A stretch of 64,000 nucleotides of DNA from Setophaga petechia (lineage: Eukaryota; Chordata; Aves; Passeriformes; Parulidae). The stretch covers positions 6,314,001 through 6,378,000 of the forward strand of contig JANCRA010000003.1 in NCBI GenBank assembly GCA_024362935.1. The letters are read 5' to 3'. Made by a program: the position numbers and the translations under genes. Below are positions 63,774 through 64,000 of this stretch, piece by piece (position 1 is the first letter of the stretch; each line of letters starts with the position of its first letter). Below the pieces are notes generated by a model, which did no database searches, was not told the DNA's origin, and worked only from the letters and a program-made list of their open reading frames with translations.

Positions 63774-64000
63774 ATCTCTACTTACTAATAGATGAGGCAT
63801 TTGAGAGCAAAAATTCCTTTTAGCATTAATAGACTTCCAACAATACCACCAATAGAATAGCAAACCACATGAAAGCACCATGACTACGACCAAGACTGTC
63901 CCAGGACTTAAATTTTCAAAGGGATGAAATACATCTTGGGCTGTGCAACACCTGTGAGACCAAGGTATCCCTTTCTACCACTGCAGGGACAGCAATGTGC
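63774..64000. other. unique sequence after CR1, window end
   Basis: The sequence from the CR1 truncation point to the window edge holds no recognisable repeat or exon. Confidence 0.6.

Noticed and set aside
1..64000. tRNA genes, CRISPR arrays, prokaryotic operons or phage-like modules
   Set aside because: I saw no tRNA box pairs with foldable arms, no spaced direct-repeat arrays and no closely packed long frames. The repeats present are vertebrate.

Overview
The window reads as vertebrate nuclear DNA, almost certainly from a bird and probably a songbird. It is AT-rich and CpG-poor, with no long open reading frame. Both recognisable repeat classes are avian: CR1 LINE 3' ends and solo LTRs of the kind common in passerine genomes. 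This assignment rests on recalled family consensus sequences; no search was run.

I found no protein-coding gene, rRNA, tRNA, CRISPR array or bacterial-type operon that I can support. The window is best described as intergenic or deep-intronic sequence. Nearly all open frames are under 110 codons, overlap frames on the other strand and match no family I recognise, so they behave as chance frames. The longest (63132-63719) is the antisense of a CR1 element.

Layout: 1-9.4 kb is unremarkable unique sequence with simple repeats. A conserved-looking block lies at about 9.42-10.33 kb and includes a minus-strand open segment that could be an exon. From 10 to 32 kb there is unique AT-rich DNA, a plus-strand CR1 3' end (19.5 kb), A-rich low-complexity tracts (20.7 and 22.3 kb) and several blocks with the texture of conserved non-coding elements (12.6, 17.7, 20.5, 29.4 kb). 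A plus-strand solo LTR sits at 34.39-34.75 kb and a 47-bp tandem duplication at 37.35 kb. The stretch from 37.5 to 51 kb is featureless. At 51.06-52.12 kb a diverged inverted repeat (arms about 60-80 bp) has a 33-bp tandem duplication abutting its right arm. A minus-strand solo LTR with a candidate 7-bp target duplication lies at 57.66-58.09 kb. Two minus-strand CR1 pieces (62.76-63.77 kb) end the window.

There are no genes here that work together. The only functional-looking parts are LTR promoter and poly(A) signals, CR1 remnants and possible cis-regulatory blocks. I found no convincing new biological system; the most structured unexplained locus is the inverted-repeat/tandem-repeat composite at 51-52 kb.
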